Source: Natronomonas gomsonensis
GTDB taxonomy: Archaea; Halobacteriota; Halobacteria; Halobacteriales; Haloarculaceae
DNA length: 64,000 nt
NCBI RefSeq assembly: GCF_013391635.1
Contig: NZ_JACAWU010000002.1
Coordinates: 806,001-870,000 of the forward strand
Direction of reading: 5' to 3'
The translations under genes and the position numbers were made by a program. Numbering within the stretch: the first letter of the stretch is position 1; the number at the start of each line of letters is the position of its first letter. Under the pieces are notes generated by a model. It was given only the letters and a program-made list of their open reading frames with translations. It was not told the origin of the DNA and searched no databases. Shown piece by piece: positions 1 through 8,725 of the stretch.

Positions 1-528
1 GCCAGTCTCGCCCGTGACGAACCGGGCCGTGTTCGACTGGAGCCAGTCGTCGACCGCACTCGAGAGCGTCACGTAACGGATGATCTCGGAGAGACCGAGC
101 GTGACGATAGCCAGGTAGTCGGCTTTGAGGCGGAGAGCCGGCAGCGCCGCGAGCAGGCCGACGACGGCCGAGGCGGCCATGCCGACGATGACGCCGACCC
201 ACAGCGGTAATCCGAACCCCGCTGGGTCCGCGTCGGGAGCCCGAGTGAGCATCGTCATTGTGTAGACGCCGACCGCCATGAATCCCGCAACGCCGATGTT
301 GAACAGTCCGGCGTAGCCCCAATGGAGGTTCAGTGCCAGCGCCGTAATCGCGTAGACGAGCATGAAGAACGTCACCGTCTCTAGAGCACCGATAGCGCTC
401 GACGGCGTCCGGCCCAGCAGGATGACGCTGAAAACGAGATAGATACCCGCGACAGTAGCTAGGATGATGTAGATGTCCCGCTGCCCGATGGCGTCGAACA
501 GTGGTTCGAGTCGGCTGCTTACGCTCAT
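1..528 (-). CDS. livM: branched-chain amino acid ABC transporter permease LivM (3' end missing)
   Basis: Reading the minus strand from the ATG at 528 gives an open frame to the window edge (about 176 residues) with several hydrophobic segments and the family phrases GYAGLFNIG and LRLKADYLAIVTLG, typical of LivM, the second membrane permease of the high-affinity branched-chain amino-acid (or amide/urea) importer. Its start overlaps the stop of livH by 4 bases (ATGA), so the two are co-translated. The C-terminal half lies outside the window. The actual substrate cannot be told from the permease. Confidence 0.9.
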   Translation of the reverse strand, partial: MSVSSRLEPLFDAIGQRDIYIILATVAGIYLVFSVILLGRTPSSAIGALETVTFFMLVYAITALALNLHWGYAGLFNIGVAGFMAVGVYTMTMLTRAPDADPAGFGLPLWVGVIVGMAASAVVGLLAALPALRLKADYLAIVTLGLSEIIRYVTLSSAVDDWLQSNTARFVTGETG

Positions 529-1667
529 GCTGTCGACACCCCCTTGAAAATCCCCTCGGGGCGAAGCACCAACACGAGAATCATGATGGCGAACGCCGCG
601 GCGGCGTTGAGGTCGCCCGGAATCCACACCAGCGACACCTCACGAACGAGGCCGATTACGAGGCCGCCGGCGATGGCCCCGTAAATCGAACCGATACCGC
701 CGAGGATGACCGCGGCGAAGATGAAGAGCAGCAATAGCCAACCGAAGTCGAAGCCGATGCCACCGCGGAACAGAACGACGAGGTAGCCTGCGGCCCCGGT
801 GAGGCCACCACCGATGAGCCACGTCGCACGGACGACGCGTTCGGTCGGGATGCCGGTCACGAGCGCGAGGTCCTTGTTGTCGGCCATCGCTCGCATCGCC
901 TTCCCGAGTTTCGTCCGTTGGAGCATCAGGTGGAGACCGAGCATTAGCGCCACCGTGAGAATGACGATAGTCACCGCGTGTGGACTCACGGAGACCGACT
1001 CCGCCCCGAGCGGGATTTCATAGGAGTCAACCGCGGCGGTGACCCCGCGGCTCGAGGAGTCGTAGACGAACGACATGACGTATCGTAACGCGAGGGCGAC
1101 ACCGATGGAGGCGATGAGCAGCGAGATACCTCCGCGGTCACGCATCGGTTCGTAGACGATTCGGTCGATGAGTACGGCGATGGCCATCGTCGCGAGAATC
1201 GCGGCGATCAGACCGACGACCAGCGCTCCCGGCGTATTGATGGCGTTAGCACCGATTTCGCCGGTCGAAACGGACGCCGAACGGGGTCGGACCAACAGTA
1301 GCGAACTGAGTTCGACGGAGCCGAACCCAGCCACGAGGTAGGCGACGCCCCACCCTGCGAAGCCGCCGGTCGTAATCAGGTCGCCGTGAGAGAAGTTCGC
1401 GAAGTTCAGGATGCTGTACGTCATCGACAGGCCGATTCCGGCGAGGCCGAACAGGAGTCCGACGACGATTCCAGTTCGGACCTGTGAGACGAAGCGGGCA
1501 GGACTGTACACCCCACCTAAAGAGACGGGGCCGAGCGGAATCGTGACGGCCAGTAGTTTCGCCACGAGGTCGATCAGAAGGACGACCCCGACGAGTGCAG
1601 CGGCGACCGCAATCGGGTTGTCCACTGCGGCCTCTCGTCCGTTTGTTATCGTTTCTGCTACGCCCAT
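525..1667 (-). CDS. livH: branched-chain amino acid ABC transporter permease LivH
   Basis: 380 residues with about eight membrane segments. The phrase SILNFANFSHGDLITTGG is the LivH signature, and the C-terminal part (ILGGIGSIYGAIAGG) carries the conserved cytoplasmic loop that docks on the ATPase. It is longer than the roughly 300-residue bacterial protein because of an N-terminal extension with one extra hydrophobic segment (about residues 17-42) and an insertion near residues 115-145. It is first in the visible minus-strand operon, followed by livM with an ATGA overlap. It works in the cytoplasmic membrane as half of the transport channel. Confidence 0.92.
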   Translation of the reverse strand: MGVAETITNGREAAVDNPIAVAAALVGVVLLIDLVAKLLAVTIPLGPVSLGGVYSPARFVSQVRTGIVVGLLFGLAGIGLSMTYSILNFANFSHGDLITTGGFAGWGVAYLVAGFGSVELSSLLLVRPRSASVSTGEIGANAINTPGALVVGLIAAILATMAIAVLIDRIVYEPMRDRGGISLLIASIGVALALRYVMSFVYDSSSRGVTAAVDSYEIPLGAESVSVSPHAVTIVILTVALMLGLHLMLQRTKLGKAMRAMADNKDLALVTGIPTERVVRATWLIGGGLTGAAGYLVVLFRGGIGFDFGWLLLLFIFAAVILGGIGSIYGAIAGGLVIGLVREVSLVWIPGDLNAAAAFAIMILVLVLRPEGIFKGVSTA

Positions 1668-1699
1668 TTACAGTTCACTGGCGGAGTAGGTGCGCCGAG

Positions 1700-1716
1700 C
1701 GGTAAATAAATCTTTG
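1700..1716 (-). promoter_or_regulatory. probable TATA box for the livH operon
   Basis: An A/T-rich block (TTTATTTACC on the minus strand) lies about 35-45 bases upstream of the livH ATG in an otherwise GC-rich divergent spacer shared with pgk. It suits an archaeal TATA element giving a short leader. No repressor site is evident. Confidence 0.4.
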
Positions 1717-1793
1717 TTACGCGTCTGACGTTGCGACCCCGTCGATGCGCCCGAACGGAAAGGCCTTTGCTACGGCCGGCGGGAGAACCGAGC

Positions 1794-2984
1794 ATGATAC
1801 GGACGCTCGACGACCTCGACGCCGAGGGGAAGGCGCTCGGGGTTCGCGTCGACATCAACAGTCCGATTGACGGGGACGGACTCGCCGACGACGCCCGGAT
1901 TCGGGCCCACGTCGACACCATCGAAGAACTGTGTCACCGCGGGGCCCGCGTCGCCTTGCTCGCCCATCAGGGGCGGCCCGGCGGCGACGACTTCTCGGAC
2001 CTCTCGACCCACGCCGAACGGTTGGACGAACTCCTCGAGGCGCCAGTCGGCTACTGTGACGCCACCTTCACCGCGGCCGCACGCGAGCGCGTGACCGACC
2101 TCGAGGACGGCGAGGTCGTTCTTCTGGAGAACACGCGTTTTTACTCCGAGGAGTACATGTCCTTCGACCCCGCCGAAGCCGCCGAGACGTATCTCGTCGA
2201 GAGACTCGTCCCCGCACTCGACGCCTACGTCAACGACGCCTTCGCGGCCTCTCACCGTCGACAGCCATCTATCGTCGGCTTTCCGAAAGTGCTCCCCTCC
2301 TACGCCGGCCGCGTGATGGAACGCGAACTGGACGTGCTCGGCAACATCTCCGAGAGCCCGGAACCGCGCGTGTACGTCCTCGGCGGTGCGAAGGTGGACG
2401 ACTCCATCGAGGTCGCTCGGTCGGTACTCGAACGCGGCCTCGCCGACTCGGTACTCACCGCCGGCATCGTCGGTAACGCCTTTTTGCTCGCCGACGGCGT
2501 CTCGCTCGGGGCGGCCTCGGCGGCCGTCGTCAACGAGCGGAGCCACGACGCAGTCAAGGGGGCCGGCGACCTCCTCGACGACTTCAGCCACCGCATCTAC
2601 ATGCCACGGGACGTGGCCATCGAACGCAACGGCGAGCGTGTCGAACTCGACCTCGAGGACCTCCCAGCCGAGAACCCCGCGATGGACATCGGTGCTCGGA
2701 CGCTGGCCGCCTACGCCGACATCCTCGAAGACGCGGGAACGGCCATTCTCAATGGCCCCGCGGGCGTCTACGAGGACGACCGCTTCGAGGTCGGTACCCG
2801 AGAACTGTACACCGCGGCCACGCGCTCGGAGATGAGCATCGTCGGCGGCGGCGACACGGCCGCTGCGCTTCGGCGCCTCGGCGTCGACGGGTTCGACCAC
2901 GTCTCCACCGGCGGCGGCGCCGCGCTCAACATGTTGACCGGCGGGTCGCTCATCGGTGTCGACGTGTTGAACGACCAGTCGTGA
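1794..2984 (+). CDS. pgk: phosphoglycerate kinase
   Basis: 396 residues. It transfers phosphate between 1,3-bisphosphoglycerate and ADP in lower glycolysis/gluconeogenesis, in the cytoplasm. The N-terminal VDINSPID and LAHQGRPGG segments form the 3-phosphoglycerate site. VLGGAKVDDSI and the glycine-rich GPAGVYE and VGGGDTAAA form the nucleotide domain. Both lobes are complete and the length is normal for archaeal Pgk. I chose ATG 1794 (MIRTLDD) over an upstream in-frame TTG, whose added residues look like noncoding sequence. The stop overlaps the GTG of the next gene. Confidence 0.96.
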   Translation: MIRTLDDLDAEGKALGVRVDINSPIDGDGLADDARIRAHVDTIEELCHRGARVALLAHQGRPGGDDFSDLSTHAERLDELLEAPVGYCDATFTAAARERVTDLEDGEVVLLENTRFYSEEYMSFDPAEAAETYLVERLVPALDAYVNDAFAASHRRQPSIVGFPKVLPSYAGRVMERELDVLGNISESPEPRVYVLGGAKVDDSIEVARSVLERGLADSVLTAGIVGNAFLLADGVSLGAASAAVVNERSHDAVKGAGDLLDDFSHRIYMPRDVAIERNGERVELDLEDLPAENPAMDIGARTLAAYADILEDAGTAILNGPAGVYEDDRFEVGTRELYTAATRSEMSIVGGGDTAAALRRLGVDGFDHVSTGGGAALNMLTGGSLIGVDVLNDQS

Positions 2985-3487
2985 CCGCGACGTGTCCGTC
3001 GGACGTGACCATCGGGGGTGCCGAAAGCGACGACGCTACTCGATTGGCCGACATCTGGGTCGACCTCGCAACGGACCAGCGGGCACACGGCTCGAATCTC
3101 CTTCCGGCGGAGAACCGCAACCGCGTCCGCGAGGCGATGCTCCAGCACATCGTCACGGATACGGTTCTCGTGGCTCGACGCGAGGGTACCGTCGTCGGCT
3201 TCGTCACGTTCGGCCGGGAAACCGAATACTACGAGCAGGACGTCCACCGCGGCGTGATTCACAACATCTACGTCACCGAAGGCAACCGCGGGGCGGGAAT
3301 CGGGACCGCGCTGCTGGCCCGCGCCGAGGCGGCGCTTTCGGAGATGGGCGTCGACGCCGTCGCGCTGCAGGCGATGGCGAAAAACGACGACGCCCGTCGG
3401 TTCTACCGACGGCACGGCTACCACCCCCACCGAATCGAGTTCGAAAAGCCGACCAAAAGCGACACTCTCACTACGGGCGACGAATAA
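2981..3487 (+). CDS. GNAT family N-acetyltransferase
   Basis: 168 residues. The acetyl-CoA binding motif A of the GNAT fold is clear (EGNRGAGIGTALLARAE), preceded by the strand IHNIYVT and followed by VALQAMAKNDDARRFYRRHGY, the usual motif B. The acyl acceptor is unknown. The GTG start overlaps the pgk stop (GTGA), so it is probably translated by re-initiation after pgk. It may be an RimI-like protein or small-molecule acetyltransferase. Confidence 0.88.
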   Translation: MTATCPSDVTIGGAESDDATRLADIWVDLATDQRAHGSNLLPAENRNRVREAMLQHIVTDTVLVARREGTVVGFVTFGRETEYYEQDVHRGVIHNIYVTEGNRGAGIGTALLARAEAALSEMGVDAVALQAMAKNDDARRFYRRHGYHPHRIEFEKPTKSDTLTTGDE

Positions 3488-3498
3488 GACGCGAACGC

Positions 3499-3572
3499 GC
3501 CAGGGGAGCTTGGGTGGTTCAAGCACCCGACTTGTAATCGGGAGTTCGAGGGTTCAAATCCCTCCCCTGGCT
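3499..3572 (+). tRNA. tRNA-Thr (anticodon TGT)
   Basis: A complete 74-base cloverleaf. The acceptor stem is GCCAGGG/CCCTGGC. The anticodon stem CCCGA/TCGGG encloses loop CTTGTAA with anticodon TGT. The T stem is GAGGG/CCCTC with TTCAAAT, and the discriminator is T, as usual for archaeal tRNA-Thr. No intron and no encoded CCA. It begins 12 bases after the GNAT stop. Confidence 0.97.
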
Positions 3573-3727
3573 TGTTTTCTCGCGTTCGAAGCCCCCGAAA
3601 GGCTGTTTGCTGCACTTCAGAGAAGTCGAGTGTAATGAGTACCTCACAACGTCTCTTTGGTCGACTGTTTTGAATAGCGCGGACGTTTTCATTTCTTGAG
3701 AAGTACCCACTCGGATTTGATTTCGAG

Positions 3728-3741
3728 GAATAATCGTTTAG
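3728..3741 (+). promoter_or_regulatory. probable TATA box of the HiPIP-like gene
   Basis: AATAATCGTTTAG sits about 50 bases before ATG 3788 in a notably A/T-rich spacer after tRNA-Thr. Transcription would start near 3760, downstream of the alternative in-frame ATG at 3743. That supports the 3788 start. Confidence 0.45.
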
Positions 3742-3787
3742 TATGTCAAAGAGGGCTTCTTGGCGGCGTCGAGCATCGAATTACGAC

Positions 3788-4537
3788 ATGTGGAGTCGGC
3801 GGAATTACCTCGTGGCGACGGTCGGGGTAGCAGCACTAAGCGGGTGTACGGGCGACACTGGCAACGGGACAACCGAACCGGAAGGCGAGGAAGAAGAGGA
3901 AGAAGGGGAAGGGGAGGAAGAACGACCAGAGGGGGTCTCAGCTGAGGAATTCGAAAACGGCCCCGTGCCTGACGTGTACATGTCTGCGACGTCGCTGGGA
4001 AACGAACAACGCAATCCCGACGAGTTAAGCTCGAAATCGGACGTCGGTTTCTCCGAGTACGAGGAGGCTCTGGAGAACGACGCACACCAGCCTGGGACGT
4101 GCTGTGCGAACTGTGCCGACTACATCGTGGACAAGAACGGCGACACGTTCGGTGCCTGTGTGGAGGTCGAGGGGTACATCGACGGTGCGGACTGGTGTGT
4201 GATTTACGAGGAGTTGCCCGAACCTGAAGTCCCCGAGGGGATGTCCGAAGCGGAGCTTGCGACAGCCGAGGTGCCTGAGGAGTACCGGACGGCGAGTTCG
4301 CAGGCTGGTGAGGAGCGCAATCCCGATGAACTGCAGAGTCAAGAAGCCGTAAGCCTGATCGAGTCCGTCGATGCCATCGCGGACGGCCCCGCTCGACCGG
4401 GACAGTCCTGTGGGAACTGTGCGGAATTTATCCCGGACGAGAACGGCGACATGTGGGGCGCCTGTGCGAAGGTCGAGGGGTACATCGCAGTCGAAGATTG
4501 GTGTACTATCTGGGAACACGTCAGCGAAGAGGCCTGA
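3788..4537 (+). CDS. Tat lipoprotein with two tandem HiPIP-like Fe-S domains
   Basis: 249 residues. SRRNYL followed by a hydrophobic stretch and LSGC (Cys20) is a Tat lipoprotein signal, so it is membrane-anchored and faces outside. A Glu-rich linker (30-48) leads to two repeats of about 80 residues, each beginning near an RNPDEL motif. Both end in the high-potential iron-sulfur pattern: C106-x2-C109-x14-C124-x12-C137 and C208-x2-C211-x14-C226-x12-C239. Classical HiPIP uses C-x2-C-x14-C-x13-C, each domain holding one 4Fe-4S cluster. It is inferred to be a surface electron carrier with two clusters. The start follows the signal peptide; the upstream ATG at 3743 would put 15 basic residues before it. 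It stands alone after tRNA-Thr. Confidence 0.8.
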   Translation: MWSRRNYLVATVGVAALSGCTGDTGNGTTEPEGEEEEEEGEGEEERPEGVSAEEFENGPVPDVYMSATSLGNEQRNPDELSSKSDVGFSEYEEALENDAHQPGTCCANCADYIVDKNGDTFGACVEVEGYIDGADWCVIYEELPEPEVPEGMSEAELATAEVPEEYRTASSQAGEERNPDELQSQEAVSLIESVDAIADGPARPGQSCGNCAEFIPDENGDMWGACAKVEGYIAVEDWCTIWEHVSEEA

Positions 4538-4802
4538 GTGCCGTCGTGGGAGACGGAGTGACGATTCGAGGGCAGGAACCGACGACCGCGAACGGAGGCG
4601 ACCGTCCCGGGCGAACCCGGAGCGGTCGGACGCCGACGGCAGCACGACGGTGGTAATGGTTATCTGTGGTGTCGACGCCCAGCAGTAGTTAGAACCCGAG
4701 CGCCCTAATTCTCTTGCCACGCATTGACGGCTGTTTAATCGACGAGTCGCTTGCCGGGCCGGAATCGGTCCGGTTTTGAACGCGGCCGGCGGAGTCGACG
4801 GT

Positions 4803-5009
4803 ATGACAGCGGACGACGACCAACCGGAGATACCCATCGTCTGTTCGGACTGCGGGACGCGGACGAAGATACCGTTCTCGGAGGTCGAAGACGCGGTCGC
4901 ACGCCACAACGAACAGCTACACGACGGCGACGCCGTCGCGGAGGTCGACCCCGACGTGTTCGACCAACTGGCCGACTACGTCGCCGAGGACCTCGGGCTG
5001 CTGGAGTAG
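4803..5009 (+). CDS. small acidic protein with one CxxC knuckle
   Basis: 68 residues. An N-terminal CSDCGT pair is followed by a charged helical region (EVEDAVARHNEQLHDGD). It looks like a small haloarchaeal zinc-finger-type protein with only half of a four-Cys site, so metal binding would need a dimer or other ligands. ATG 4803 was chosen over an upstream TTG at 4776. Function unknown. Confidence 0.65.
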   Translation: MTADDDQPEIPIVCSDCGTRTKIPFSEVEDAVARHNEQLHDGDAVAEVDPDVFDQLADYVAEDLGLLE

Positions 5010-5091
5010 TCGGGCCGGTTACTCTTCGTCCGTTTCTCAGGCCGTGAAAACGCGAGAGACCCTTAACCGGCTCCGAACCTCACGTTCGGGT

Positions 5092-5190
5092 ATGCATCTG
5101 GTGGCGAAAGCTGGGTTGTTCGTGCTTACAATTGTGGTCGTGGCGTCGGTTCTCCTCGCGGTGACGTATCTCGGAACGACCCTCTCCTGA
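5092..5190 (+). CDS. 32-residue single-pass membrane peptide (predicted)
   Basis: The frame encodes a Lys-containing start (MHLVAKAG) followed by one hydrophobic segment of about 20 residues and a short Thr/Ser tail. Haloarchaeal genomes have many such tiny membrane proteins. It ends 15 bases before the convergent histidine kinase stop. A TTAACC block about 30 bases upstream could serve as promoter. Evidence is only composition, start and spacing. Confidence 0.45.
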   Translation: MHLVAKAGLFVLTIVVVASVLLAVTYLGTTLS

Positions 5191-5205
5191 AAACGGGGAG
5201 TTACA

Positions 5206-6642
5206 TCAGGCGGTCACGTCGGCGAGCGTCTGGACGCCCCGGATTTCGAATCTAGCGCCCCCGTTGGCGCCCTCGGCTGCGGAGATCTCCCAGCCGTGGG
5301 CCTCGGCGATGCTCTGGACGATGGCGAGGCCGAGGCCGGTGCCGTCGTCGCCGGTCGTGTAGCCCGCTTCGAAAATCTCGTCGCGTTTGTGTTCGGGAAT
5401 GCCGGGGCCGTCGTCTTCGACGTAGAACCCCTCGTCGTCGAGCATGCCGACGCGAATCGTGGCGTCGTCGCCGCCGTGTTCGATGGCGTTTCGGAAGAGG
5501 TTCTCGAACAGGCGCCGGAGGCGTTCGCTGTCGGCGGTCACCGCCGGCAGGTCGTCGTACTTCACTTGCGCCCACATCTCGTCGACGCTTCCCCACGCGA
5601 GTTGGACGACCTCTTCGAGTTCCACGCGCTCGAACTCGTCGACGTCTTTGCCCTGTCGGGCCAGCGTCAGCACTTCCTCGATGAGCCGTTCCATCCGTTC
5701 GAGTGATTTCTCGGCAGTTTCGAGTTGGTCGGCGTCGTCCTCGCGGCTCTTTGCCATCCCGATGTTGCCGATGGCGACGTTCAGCGGGTTCCGGAGGTCG
5801 TGGCTGACGACCGAGGCGAACGCCTCCAGTTGCTTGTTCCGCCGTTCGAGCCCTTCGATGTGTTCGCGCTCCTCGCTGCGGTCGGCGAGAACGAAGACGT
5901 AGCCGAGCAGCGACTCCTCGCCCTCCACGGCCGAGAGTGTGCCCGAGCCGTTAAACGTCGTTCCGTCGGCACGCTGGAACGCCCCGTCGAGGTCGACGCC
6001 GTCGGTTCGGAGCGCCCGCTGGAGGTGCTGTTTGGCCTCCTTGTCGTCGTCTTCGGGGTAGAGCGCGTCGAGCCGAGCGCCGACGATGTCGGCGTCGGCG
6101 TAGCCGAATATCTCGGCCGCACCGTCGCTCCACTCCTCGATGTACCCTTCGGGGTCCAGTCGTGCGACGGCGAACCCGTGGGCGGCGTCCAGGGTTCCCT
6201 CGGCGACGGTCACCCGCTCGGAGAGGTCTTCGACCGTGTTCCTGCGTCTGGTGTCGACGAACGCGGCGGCGGCGGCGCCCGCGGTACCGACCGAGGCGAC
6301 CGCGGCGACGACCAAAAGCGGGTCCAGCGGGGCGCCGAACGCCCGCGTTCGAAGCAACACTGCGTCGGCCGTCCCACCGACCGCGATACCGCCGACGACA
6401 GTCCACAGGAGGATGCGACCAGCGTCGCCGGAGAGCGTGGTGACGCGGTAGCCCAGCGTCAACAGCACGCCCCCTGCGAGGAACATCGGCGCGAGCGCGA
6501 GTACGAAAATCGGGTCGATGGTCTCGGCGGCCGTGGCTCGCTGTCCAGCCACGCCGATGGCGACGACGCCACCGAGCGCCAGCAGGATACCGACCGGAAC
6601 TGCATCCAGGGAGCGTTCCATCGACACGTGTTTCCGCGCCAT
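5206..6642 (-). CDS. membrane PAS-domain sensor histidine kinase
   Basis: 478 residues. Four hydrophobic segments (about 14-33, 43-65, 76-97, 107-128) are followed by a PAS domain (about 150-255, with GYIEEWSDGAAEIFGYADADIVG). Next is a HisKA dimerization domain with phospho-acceptor His281 (VVSHDLRNPL). The HATPase domain (about 360-470) has the N box (FRNAIEHG), G1 (VEDDGPGIP) and G2 (GTGLGLAI). No receiver domain is attached and no response regulator gene lies beside it, so it is an orphan kinase. The signal sensed is unknown. It may start at Met8 instead. Confidence 0.9.
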   Translation of the reverse strand: MARKHVSMERSLDAVPVGILLALGGVVAIGVAGQRATAAETIDPIFVLALAPMFLAGGVLLTLGYRVTTLSGDAGRILLWTVVGGIAVGGTADAVLLRTRAFGAPLDPLLVVAAVASVGTAGAAAAAFVDTRRRNTVEDLSERVTVAEGTLDAAHGFAVARLDPEGYIEEWSDGAAEIFGYADADIVGARLDALYPEDDDKEAKQHLQRALRTDGVDLDGAFQRADGTTFNGSGTLSAVEGEESLLGYVFVLADRSEEREHIEGLERRNKQLEAFASVVSHDLRNPLNVAIGNIGMAKSREDDADQLETAEKSLERMERLIEEVLTLARQGKDVDEFERVELEEVVQLAWGSVDEMWAQVKYDDLPAVTADSERLRRLFENLFRNAIEHGGDDATIRVGMLDDEGFYVEDDGPGIPEHKRDEIFEAGYTTGDDGTGLGLAIVQSIAEAHGWEISAAEGANGGARFEIRGVQTLADVTA

Positions 6643-6726
6643 GGGGTATAATGGCTCGCATCGGATAACGATTCGACCCGCACCCGCGGTCGAAAGGGCT
6701 TTTCACCACCGGGTTCCCCCACCAGT

Positions 6727-7518
6727 ATGGTCGAACCGACGGTCCAGTTGGTCGCCGCCGTCGCCGTCGGAGCCCTCGCCGTGGCTGTCGCCGGCTGGGT
6801 GGAGAGTCTCCCGTTCTCGGAGGCGACAGTCCTCGCGACGGGGCCGTGGACCGTCGCTGCCGGCGGTGTCGTCGTTGCCGCAGAAGTCGGCGTCTACGAC
6901 GGGGTGCCGTTCGTCACGGTGCCGACGCTGTTAGTGAGCCTCCTCGTCGTCGCACTCGGGATCTGGTTTGCCTTCACCGGAATCGCGGAACTCCGAAAGC
7001 GGCCACACAGCGAGCGATATCTCGCAGCGTCGGGGACCGGGACGGCGGCGGTGGTCCTCGGTGGGCTGCTGTACACTGCCCCCGCAGTGTCGGCAGTCCG
7101 TCTCGCATGGATTGCGTTGGCCGTCGTCGCCGCCCCCGTCGTCGCCGTCGGTCCCTATTTCGTCTTGTCGTTGGTATACACCGACGCGGTTGCCCGACTC
7201 CGGTTCGCGGGACTGTACGCGGTCGCGGCCGTCGTCTTCGACGGCGTCGCCTCGGCTATCGCCACGGAGACGCTCGGAACCGGCCGCGAAGCACTCGTGA
7301 CCTCGGGGCTGTCCCTTACTGCCGAAGCGGCCGGCGTCTCGCCGTCGGGCTGGCAACTCCTCGCGGCACACGCGTTTGTCGGCGTCGTCGCCGTCGCGGC
7401 GTTCGGTCGAATCGGACGGTGGCGGCCCGCAGTGGGCTACGCCGGCGCCGCCGTTCTGTCGGTCACTGCGTTGGGTTCCGGGACGGCCGTCCTGCTTTCG
7501 GCGGTGCTGTTCGGGTAG
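6727..7518 (+). CDS. multi-pass membrane protein of unknown function
   Basis: 263 residues, very rich in Val, Ala and Gly, with about seven or eight predicted membrane segments and short loops. No catalytic motif or transporter signature is visible. It is a promoter-proximal gene divergent from the histidine kinase (85-base spacer), so the two could share control. It is followed by two more membrane genes on the same strand. Confidence 0.8.
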   Translation: MVEPTVQLVAAVAVGALAVAVAGWVESLPFSEATVLATGPWTVAAGGVVVAAEVGVYDGVPFVTVPTLLVSLLVVALGIWFAFTGIAELRKRPHSERYLAASGTGTAAVVLGGLLYTAPAVSAVRLAWIALAVVAAPVVAVGPYFVLSLVYTDAVARLRFAGLYAVAAVVFDGVASAIATETLGTGREALVTSGLSLTAEAAGVSPSGWQLLAAHAFVGVVAVAAFGRIGRWRPAVGYAGAAVLSVTALGSGTAVLLSAVLFG

Positions 7519-7572
7519 CGACGCGTCGTCCGTGACCGCGTCGATGGGGCGGTTTCTTCACGGCCGCGGCCG

Positions 7573-7812
7573 ATGCAGCGACAACGCATGCAGATACGAG
7601 ATACCGTCGGGACCGGGTTCGCGCTCCTCGTCGGGGCGTTGGTCGGCGTCGTCCTCTCGGCCCCCGCCCTGCCTCGGACGGTTCCGTTCGGCGTAACCAC
7701 AGTCACGGTGAGTCCCGCGGGTGCCGCGCTGTTGGCCGGCTCGTTCGTGGTGTTGGTCATTCCGATGGTGATGCTCCTGTTGTACCTGGTCGTCGCCGGG
7801 AGCGAACGATGA
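7573..7812 (+). CDS. small two-helix membrane protein
   Basis: 79 residues (74 if ATG 7588 is used, which gives the cleaner start MQIRDTVG). There are two hydrophobic segments (about 14-32 and 50-74) separated by a short loop. The stop overlaps the start of the next transporter gene by ATGA, which ties their translation together. It may be an accessory to that exporter, but no family is recognised. Confidence 0.7.
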   Translation: MQRQRMQIRDTVGTGFALLVGALVGVVLSAPALPRTVPFGVTTVTVSPAGAALLAGSFVVLVIPMVMLLLYLVVAGSER

Positions 7813-8705
7813 CGCGGGGGCGAAGCCTCGGACTCTTCGTCGCGCTGGCGGGACTGTGGGGGCTGTCCTTCCCGGCGATTCGAGCCGGGCTGTCGTCGCT
7901 GCCACCGCTCCTGTTCGCTGCGGCCCGATACGACGTCGGCGGGGTGCTCCTGTTGGCCTTCCTCGTCGTCCGGGGCATCGAGTGGCGACCGCGGACACGT
8001 GAGGACGGCCTCGCCATCCTCGTCGCCGGGGCGTTTCTCATCGCTGGTAACAGCCTGCTGTTCGTCGGCCAGCAGTCGATACCCAGCGGCATCGCCTCGA
8101 TACTGTACGGCCTCGTCCCCATCCTGACGACGGGCTTCGCCGCGGCGTTCCTCCCGGAGGAACCCATCGGCATCCGGCGAATCGCCGGCGTCGTCGTCGG
8201 CCTCCTCGGCGTCGGCATCATCGCGCGACCGGACCCCGAGAACCTCCTCACCGCCGAACTCGTCGGAGTGGCGTTCGTCGTCGCCGCGGCCGGAAGCGTC
8301 GCGTTGGGGAGCGTCCTCCTGCGGAGTCGCCGACCGACGCTCGGTACCGCGGGAATGACGGCGTGGGCGATGATTGTCGGTGGGCTCATGCTCCACGGCG
8401 GAAGCCTCGCCATCGGTGAGCGTGCCGCAGACGCGACGCCGTCGCTCGTCGCCGTCGCCGCAGTCGTCTACCTGGGCGTCTTCGCCAGCGCCATCGCCTA
8501 CGTCATCTACTTCACGTTGCTTGCTCGCTTCGGCCCGCTGGAAATCAACCTCGTCTCCTACGTCGTCCCGGTGTTCGCGACGGCAGGGGGAATCGTCCTG
8601 CTCGACGAGACGGTGTCGCTGCCGATGGTCGGCGGGTTCGCTCTCATCACGGGCGGGTTCGTCGTCCTGAAGGCTCGCACTATCGCTGAAGAACTCGGCA
8701 AATAG
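7809..8705 (+). CDS. EamA/DMT-superfamily transporter
   Basis: 298 residues with ten hydrophobic segments arranged as two EamA repeats (about 5-135 and 150-290). Family phrases are LWGLSFPAIRAGL at the start, SGIASILYGLVPILT at the end of repeat 1, and SAIAYVIYFTLLARFGPLEINLVSY with VPVFATAGGIVLLDE in repeat 2. Members export metabolites such as amino acids or nucleosides; the substrate here is unknown. It is coupled to the preceding small membrane gene. Confidence 0.9.
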   Translation: MTRGRSLGLFVALAGLWGLSFPAIRAGLSSLPPLLFAAARYDVGGVLLLAFLVVRGIEWRPRTREDGLAILVAGAFLIAGNSLLFVGQQSIPSGIASILYGLVPILTTGFAAAFLPEEPIGIRRIAGVVVGLLGVGIIARPDPENLLTAELVGVAFVVAAAGSVALGSVLLRSRRPTLGTAGMTAWAMIVGGLMLHGGSLAIGERAADATPSLVAVAAVVYLGVFASAIAYVIYFTLLARFGPLEINLVSYVVPVFATAGGIVLLDETVSLPMVGGFALITGGFVVLKARTIAEELGK

Positions 8706-8725
8706 GGTCGACCGCGAACGGCGAA

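Noticed and set aside
1770-2900. Long open frame on the strand opposite pgk (376 codons)
   Set aside because: Shadow of a GC-rich gene; low-complexity Arg/Gly/Val composition and no family motif, while pgk on the other strand is certain.
3743-3787. Upstream in-frame ATG for the HiPIP-like gene
   Set aside because: It would put 15 residues before the twin-Arg signal, and the TATA block at 3728-3741 makes transcription begin after this codon.
3573-4802. Integrated element at tRNA-Thr
   Set aside because: No integrase and no second copy of the tRNA 3' end within the window; only the A/T content of the spacer is unusual.
4776-4802. TTG 4776 as the start of the small CxxC protein
   Set aside because: ATG 4803 is available and the extra residues are not acidic like the rest.
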